Source of the DNA: Ahaetulla prasina
Lineage: Eukaryota > Chordata > Lepidosauria > Squamata > Colubridae
Assembly: GCF_028640845.1 (NCBI RefSeq)
Contig: NC_080544.1
Location: forward strand, 58,976,711-59,040,710
Length of the DNA stretch: 64,000 nt
Reading direction: 5' to 3'
Both the position numbers and the translations under genes were made by a program. The notes beneath the pieces are model-generated. The model was not told the DNA's origin and did no database searches. It saw nothing but the letters and a program-made list of their open reading frames with translations. Positions 57,871 to 64,000 of the stretch are shown here, in pieces. Each line of letters begins with the position of its first letter. The stretch's first letter is position 1.

Positions 57871-58218
57871 CAGGGGTGTCAAACTCACGGCCCATAGGCT
57901 GGATGTGTCATGCACTGTAGTATTCCACTTACCTTTGCTACCGGTTTGGAACTGTGAGCGCTTGTGTACTCTCGCTATACTCGTGCGCACTTTTGCGCAT
58001 GCGCAGAACCTTCTGCACATGCGCAGAGCATCCATGATGACATCCAGGTGGGTGGGCAGAGCCTTCGGCCACCACTACTGGTTTGCCCAAACCGGAACGA
58101 ACCAATAGAAACCCACTACTGATGCACTGGCCAAGCCCACCCCCAGTTTAGCAAAGGGGAAAAAAAGTCGTAATACATCACATGATGACAATAAGATGTC
58201 ATGAGTTTGACACCCATG
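57871..58218 (+). mobile_element. hAT (Charlie-like) element hosting a second hAT
   Basis: It starts CAGGGGTGTCAAACTCACGG and ends CATGAGTTTGACACCCATG. The 8-bp word atgtagat lies on both sides (57863-57870, 58219-58226). The interior is itself interrupted at 57918-58121. Removing the insert leaves about 136 bp of element. Confidence 0.87.
57918..58121 (+). mobile_element. Nested hAT-like element, 204 bp
   Basis: The word atgcactg flanks it (57910-57917, 58122-58129). Termini are tagtattccacttacctttg and atagaaacccactactg, degraded inverted repeats. The interior has a short tandem motif (cttttgcgcatgcgcagaac; cttctgcacatgcgcagagc). Confidence 0.72.
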
Positions 58219-58226
58219 ATGTAGAT

Positions 58227-58535
58227 GATTAAACTGTAATCTTTTTCATATACTATTACAATGTCTGAGAATACAGAAAATAACTAAAAAATAAACTAAA
58301 CCCTGCAAAAGTATGCATTGTCACCAGGCTGAACTGCACAACCAGACTGATCTTCCATGACAGGACATTAACTATTTCTTAAGGGCACGATTTACCACAT
58401 TTGTCTTCTGCTTAGTCGCAGAACAACAGGAAAGCAAGCCCCACCTGTTCTTTCCTGCTATACATCTGGAGAAGTGTTGCCAGCCCTTCTAGGTAGACCA
58501 GACTAGGAACCAAAGTCACGTAGGCTAATACTACT
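58227..58535. other. Intergenic sequence, nothing recognised
   Basis: A GC-moderate stretch at 58320-58520 may be an old repeat, not identified. Confidence 0.35.
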
Positions 58536-58539
58536 TTTA

Positions 58540-58890
58540 TTGTAAAATTTCAATTTGCCATGGCCAACTCAACACAGCTAATTCACCATGGCCAACTCGA
58601 CGCAGCCAGTTTGCCAATTTGCCACAGCCAACTTGGCGTGGGACAACTTACCATGGCCAACTTGCTCTGGGACAAGATTTACACTAATATCAAGATTCAT
58701 TAAAAAAATGATGCAAAAGAAGGGATAGCGTGAAATGTAAATGACAAACATTAAAATAATTTGTTATTTATTTTAAATAATTAAATTGAATTGTTAAATT
58801 GTCCCATGGTGAGTTGTCCCACATAGAGTTGGCTGTAGTGAATTGGCCACAGCGAGTTGGCTGGGCAAGTTGTCCCACTCCAATTCTCCA
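58540..58890. repeat. Inverted arrays of a GGCCAACTYG motif (MITE-like)
   Basis: On the left (58555-58675) the words catggccaactc, cagccaacttgg and gtgggacaacttac repeat about every 17-22 bp. On the right (58800-58880) the same words appear reversed: gagttggctgtagtgaattg, ggccacagcgagttggctgg. About 120 bp of AT-rich sequence separates the arms. It looks like a foldback element whose arms are built from one short motif. Confidence 0.62.
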
Positions 58891-59514
58891 GTGTCTGTCC
58901 ATGGGAAGAAGAATAATTGGTGCTTACTTTCTCATCATGTATGGGAGGAGTAAAGAAGCAGGAGAATCCATCAGTTTGGGACTTTGATAAGTATGGTCAA
59001 GACAGGCTATTAATGTGACCAAAACAGAGCAAGAAATCTGGAGAGGCGTTTTCTAAACCAGATTAATTCCCACAATGGGAGGACAGCAGTCAGAAAATCT
59101 CACTATTGCTATTCCAGGCTTATGCTCAGGTTTGGAGCAAACAATACTTTAAATCAAATAGATCATGGTATCCCTTCTGAAGTTGAGAATTCAACATATA
59201 GACATTCTGCAACAGTTCTGCAGAGGCCTCTTGGTAAACAAATAAATATAGAGCAACTGTTTAAGAAAGCTTGGAGCCAAGTTAGCTTTGCTCACTACCA
59301 GCTATTTTTGTGACGAAATTATCAAGGTCTGAATGTTTCTGTTCAAACATAGACAGATGAGGAGCAGAACAGAACTCAGTGTTCCTCAGGAAGAATTGGC
59401 ACAAATTCAGATATAATATGGTATCCCGTATGTATTGGAGAATCTTGTTCCTATGGTAAATGAGAAAATATCGTGTGGTATAAAAATCAATAACATTTGT
59501 TTATGGGTATAGGA
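58891..59514. other. Intergenic sequence, nothing recognised
   Basis: No gene or repeat family recognised. Confidence 0.35.
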
Positions 59515-59666
59515 CAGAGGTCTGCAAACTTGGGTCTTTGAAGACTTGTGGACTTCAACTCCCAGAGCTGGCTGAGGAACTCTGGGAGTTGAAGTCCACA
59601 AGTCTGAAATAAATAATAAATAATTATTTAATAAATAAATAAAAGAGCCAAGTTTGCAGACCCCTG
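59515..59666 (+). mobile_element. hAT-type element, 152 bp, exact target duplication
   Basis: Starts CAGAGGTCTGCAAACTTGG and ends CCAAGTTTGCAGACCCCTG, almost perfect inverted repeats. The word gtatagga flanks both sides (59507-59514, 59667-59674). The interior is an inverted repeat (gacttgtggacttcaactcc / gggagttgaagtccacaagt) followed by (AATA)n. Confidence 0.9.
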
Positions 59667-59674
59667 GTATAGGA

Positions 59675-62600
59675 CAACCTTCCCCAACTTACCTTGCTGA
59701 CAGAAACCTCGATTACTCCAAGGCCTAAGCCACTATGCACACTGGTAATAATGAAAGCAGTAATCATACATCTCTGAAAAATATTCCATTGGAGAAGATT
59801 GGTGTAGGTTTAGCAACTGTGTGGAGGAAAATTTAGACTGGAAAATTACCAACTGGCAAAATATTTCAATTCTCTTCTCTGAATGCTGTTGCTTTCATGA
59901 AAGAAAGAGTCTCCCTCTTTCCATGATGATAAGCCATCATGGATCTCTTGCATTTTACTTGGTTTTACTTAAGAGTTTTCACAGTTCACAAGTTGTATAG
60001 TACAATTACTTATTACTCACTGTCCACAATGAAGTATAATCAGAAGTATGTTATCCTATAATTCAAATGGATGTAGAGTTGAAGAAAAACTAAACTGTTT
60101 TTTTTTCAAACTTAGCTGCTGATATATGATATATAATTGTAGATTATATCTTCAGCACAGAGAATTCAGACTTTTTTTTTAAAACAAATGACTTAATCTT
60201 GCATTACTGGAGTTAAAAAAAAATCCTTCAGTATATTTGAAGCATTCTGAAGTTTTAGATGCACTATATTTGTAAGTATTATCTGGGCAAAAGTGTATAT
60301 TTAGGATACCTTCACTGAGATTAGTTATGGCATTACTGTTAAATGGCCTTGAGCTTTATAAAGATGTTTTTCCATTTAAATTACATTGGCAGGACTTCGC
60401 AGTATACTGAAGTTGGAAAAGCCATACAGAACTGATCATCCTATTTCTGGTCTAAAATAAGTTTAAAGAATGTGGCTGAAACTGTGAGGATTGCAAAGGA
60501 TGGATTTGCTTTCTCCACGTGACTCAACAGGCACAGATGTCTACTTATGATTTATTTCTAACTGAAATTGTTCAGCTTTACGTTGCAGGTCTTGATGAAA
60601 TGTACCAGTCATTTACAATTACCAACAATCAAACTAGTAATTGCCAAGTTTCTGTAAACAAGCTAGCTGATTGGCATCTCGTGACCCAGGGATTGGCACA
60701 CTAGCTTGAAATATTGTTGGCTCATACGTATGTTCAAGTACTAACTTGTTAATGATGGCCCATGTAGCACTTTTGGATAGGAGTACATATCCAACGGGTA
60801 CATACAACTTTAGGCTTGGCTTGCTCTGGGTGTTTTTTTGATAGGAATCAATGCCACTAAAACAAGAAGAATCTTTTTTTTCGTGTTTATTTGCAGAAAG
60901 CTAGAAAAACAAAGGATGAATTTTCTTTATCAATTTTCACAGCTCTAAGCATGGAATGATACCAGTTGGATTTGTAAGAAGATAGTGACCGGATCATACA
61001 TTGTGCTAAATAGTGTCATAATTTGTTTGGTTTTGGTTGTTTAGTGAACCCAGACATGGTAGGCTATTAAACAGCACAAAGTTCTTTCTTACCTCATATT
61101 CATACATTACCAATATAACTGCTTTCTGACATACCATGTAAGATTTCATTTGTGAATTCAAATAAATATGTGGTATAACTATGCTGAAATTTTGACTTAT
61201 CAATTTATTAATCATACTGTGTAAGTATACTACCAAATCTGTCAGGGCTCCTGGCAGTTTATAATAATCCAAAAGAACTGCACAGCCAAGGTAATATATA
61301 AGATTTTTGTGTATGTTGTGGCACTAAAATGCATCTATTTTTATTATTGGCATGTCTGAAAAAAAGCCAAAAGGAATGGAAGGCTGTAACTAATACTGAA
61401 ACAAATTCAAAACAATGGGTATCAGAATACAGGTTCTGCTTTTATTTTCAAAGATACGTTGTTCCAAATTCTGGAACTGCTATCTTCAAAATTATATACA
61501 ATGTGAAATTCCACTCTAGTAAAGATTGACTTCTGTAATCCAAAACTTCTGAAGAGACGAAGCTATATTGATACCACAGTACAGTATCACTGAATTATAC
61601 TGTGCTGGGATACAAAATCCTTACTAAGGTAGAATGAAAATGGTGGAAGGAAGAAAATAGATAAGACATTACTTAATTATGCCTTTTCTATTCTATTATT
61701 TTATGCTTCTCAGCTGTTTCAGAATCAGATAAAGAACTGAAATGGGCAGGTGGTTGAATGGGTAGAACAGAGACTGCCATAGAATGTTTGTTGGATTGGT
61801 GACATTTACATAGCTAAAAAAGGAAATATAAAGCAATCAAAAGCAGAAAAGTTGTGGAAAATTTGGTGCACCACATTACATTGGAAAGTGAAAGTGGAAG
61901 TAAAAGTGCAGGCTGAATTCCCAAATGACATAAAGGGATTCACTCTGGTTTACAAAGTGTAGTAGTTGGATTTACAGACTATACGAAGCCAAAATGAGGA
62001 AGACACATTATGATTTAATATGATATATGAACTTAGTCCTGAGTTCAATGGTAGTCTTAGGAAATCAATAGGATTGATTTTTCAGGGATTCAATTTAAGA
62101 AATGTTTATTCATAATCATCTATTGGTCTGTAAGAAGGTACATAATTTCAAATTTTAAATTCAAGTTCTCCATTTCAAGATCAACTGAATTAGTATTATA
62201 CAAAAACCCAGCTCTTGCTTTTCTGAAAGACACAGAAGATGTGGTTTTGTCAGTGGATCTGGGGACACAAATGGAGATAAAGGCGATCAAGTGATTGATT
62301 TGTGTTGCTGCTGCCATGCAGTGGGAGGAACATGGGTTCTTCTGTTGTGGATTTTTAATGTTGCAAGCTGCCTAGATTCATCTGTGATTTAGACACCATG
62401 TAAATTTGTGTAATAAATGAATACATTTATACAGTCCTGGTCTGTTCAACACACTGTCCTGCTTGGTAAAGAATATTCTACTTACCTCCCCAAAATGTCA
62501 AGCTTTACCTAGGGCATTGTCAAGGATTAACAGGCAGAAATTCAACACATGGCTCATTGATAAACTAGTTTTATTAGGGATACCTGTTCTAGAAAAGGCT

Positions 62601-64000
62601 GCATTACAACAAAAATCAATATCCATGTTCAAATCTACCATCTTCTTTTCCTACCTGTGTGTCCTAACAGACTGGTTGTTTTTCAGAGCTTGACACCTAT
62701 TCATTGTTATTGTAAGGAACCTCTCTGGTTCTTGGTCCGTTTAGCCTTCACAAAATACTGTGTATGAGACAGAAAGAGAGTAATAGAATAGGCAGAGGCA
62801 AAACATCATTGTCCTTTCATACAATTTGAGAGGTGATAGTACTAGCCATTTTGGAAGAATTGTTTAAAATTTGTCTTGTTATATTTATATTGAGGAAAAA
62901 AAGGATACTGGCCAGACACATATCAGTAGGATCAGTAGGATTATGAACTGAAATGAAAGCATGAATGAACTAGTTGTCTCACTCCAAACTAGAGACAGGA
63001 ACTAAAGAAGATAGAGGTAAACAATTCAGCCAATTGATGTAATTCTCTACCTCAAAGAGAGGTGGATTCTTAACAGAGACTGGAATCTCATCCCTTTTAA
63101 CGTTTAGATAGACTAATGCAAGATAAGTATTAGGATTTCAATGATAGCTTTGGTTTCTGAAATTTTGCTGATGCATTTTTTTTTGCAGCTAATATAGGAA
63201 TATATTAACATACCACAAATTATTATGAGTATTATATTATGGTAGTTACATCTATTGTTAAGCTATAGAGTCACTGGGCTATCAGCCTAGGCCTTTCTCA
63301 ATCAATAACATAGACAGCTAGCATTCAACAGTTAAAAATGAAAAGGACTGGAGCAAGAGTTGGTTCATAAAACATAACCTTTCCAAGCATATTATAGCTT
63401 AATGGAATGCAGCTGAAAGAGCCTGTCTAGAACGTTTGAAGAGTATTGCTATTAATCAACCTATCACCAAATCATAGATTTGCATGTGCAAACCATATGA
63501 TACACATAAGTGAATTAACTTTTTCAAAGTTAAGTCAGTACATTATACGATTGACTTACTTTTGCTGTTCTCTTGTTATTCAGCATCTTTATTGGATTAA
63601 TCTATATTGCCATAACATTTAGCTGTGATGTCCCTATGGGCTCTAAGCGTATTTTATTGCGATACACAAGAATGTTTGTGTAGAACATTATTTTTGCTAA
63701 CCTGCAAACAATGTTTAAAATAGACCATTACTCTATATTTGTTGGTTAGATGTCACACTCAAACCCTGTTAATTGTAAAGACCACTGTATGCCATTTCAG
63801 TTTATCCCTGGTGATAATTCAGAGCTCATCCAAGGACATTCCACTGATCTTTCTGATCCTGTCTATCATTTATTGCTTTAATACTTTAAGCAATTGTACT
63901 TTCCACTGACAGCTGATATTTAACTGCATGTTTTATTTAGGATGATTAGCCATCTACATTACCTAATGAGCAAATCTTATCTGTATTGTCTTAGAGATAG
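59675..64000. other. Right-hand intergenic sequence, largely unassigned
   Basis: This is AT-rich with no recognised gene. About 62345-62435 (gttgcaagctgcctagattc, then aataaatgaatac) looks like a very old LINE tail. Plus frames at 60519-60704, 61329-61529 and 62463-62693 and minus frames at 61006-61272 and 62120-62317 show no known domain and no convincing splice context. SFXN2, the neighbour upstream of WBP1L in mammals, was looked for and not recognised. Confidence 0.4.

Noticed and set aside
46500..64000. Search for SFXN2, the neighbour upstream of WBP1L in mammals
   Set aside because: No minus-strand exon resembling the sideroflexin C-terminus was recognised. A translated search against SFXN2 would be decisive.

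Overview
The window is intergenic and intronic DNA from a squamate reptile, most likely a snake. Three things point there: Sauria-type tRNA SINEs, a Bov-B LINE 3' end, and CR1 LINE 3' ends with pentanucleotide (AATAG/ATTCC)n tails like those described in snake genomes. The sequence is AT-rich. Almost every GC-rich island is a transposable element, with one exception: a CpG-rich promoter near 46 kb.

One host gene is recognisable: WBP1L (WW-domain-binding protein 1-like, also OPAL1) on the minus strand. Exon 1 of the signal-peptide form lies at 45962-46048 inside a CpG-rich promoter. A second first exon, encoding the short N-terminus MPFLLGLRQ, lies at 22436-22462. The shared Cys-rich exon 2 lies at 7196-7298. 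Both first exons end in phase 0 at a GT donor and join the same exon 2, which ends in phase 1. The membrane segment and PPxY tail must lie to the left of position 1. Intron 1 (7299-45961) is about 38.7 kb. I recognised no gene from about 46.5 to 64 kb.

The rest is a dense, often nested repeat landscape. LINEs: three L2-type copies with reverse-transcriptase or endonuclease remains (11.2-14.1, 27.2-28.65 and 47.6-50.6 kb), one short L2 3' end, CR1 3' ends, a Bov-B 3' end and an L1 ORF2 scrap. SINEs: tRNA-headed SINEs whose 3' tail matches the resident L2 tail, MIR-like SINEs and Sauria SINEs. DNA transposons: many hAT-type elements, several with exact 8-bp target duplications, and a family of Tigger/pogo-like MITEs flanked by TA. 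LTRs: four probable solo LTRs, two of which share a 100-102 codon open frame.

The points most worth checking are the alternative WBP1L first exon, an apparently perfect 1,380-bp tandem duplication (8295-11054), an L2 copy whose endonuclease is replaced by unrelated sequence, the LTR open frame, and a large hairpin between polypurine tracts near 5.5-6.4 kb.
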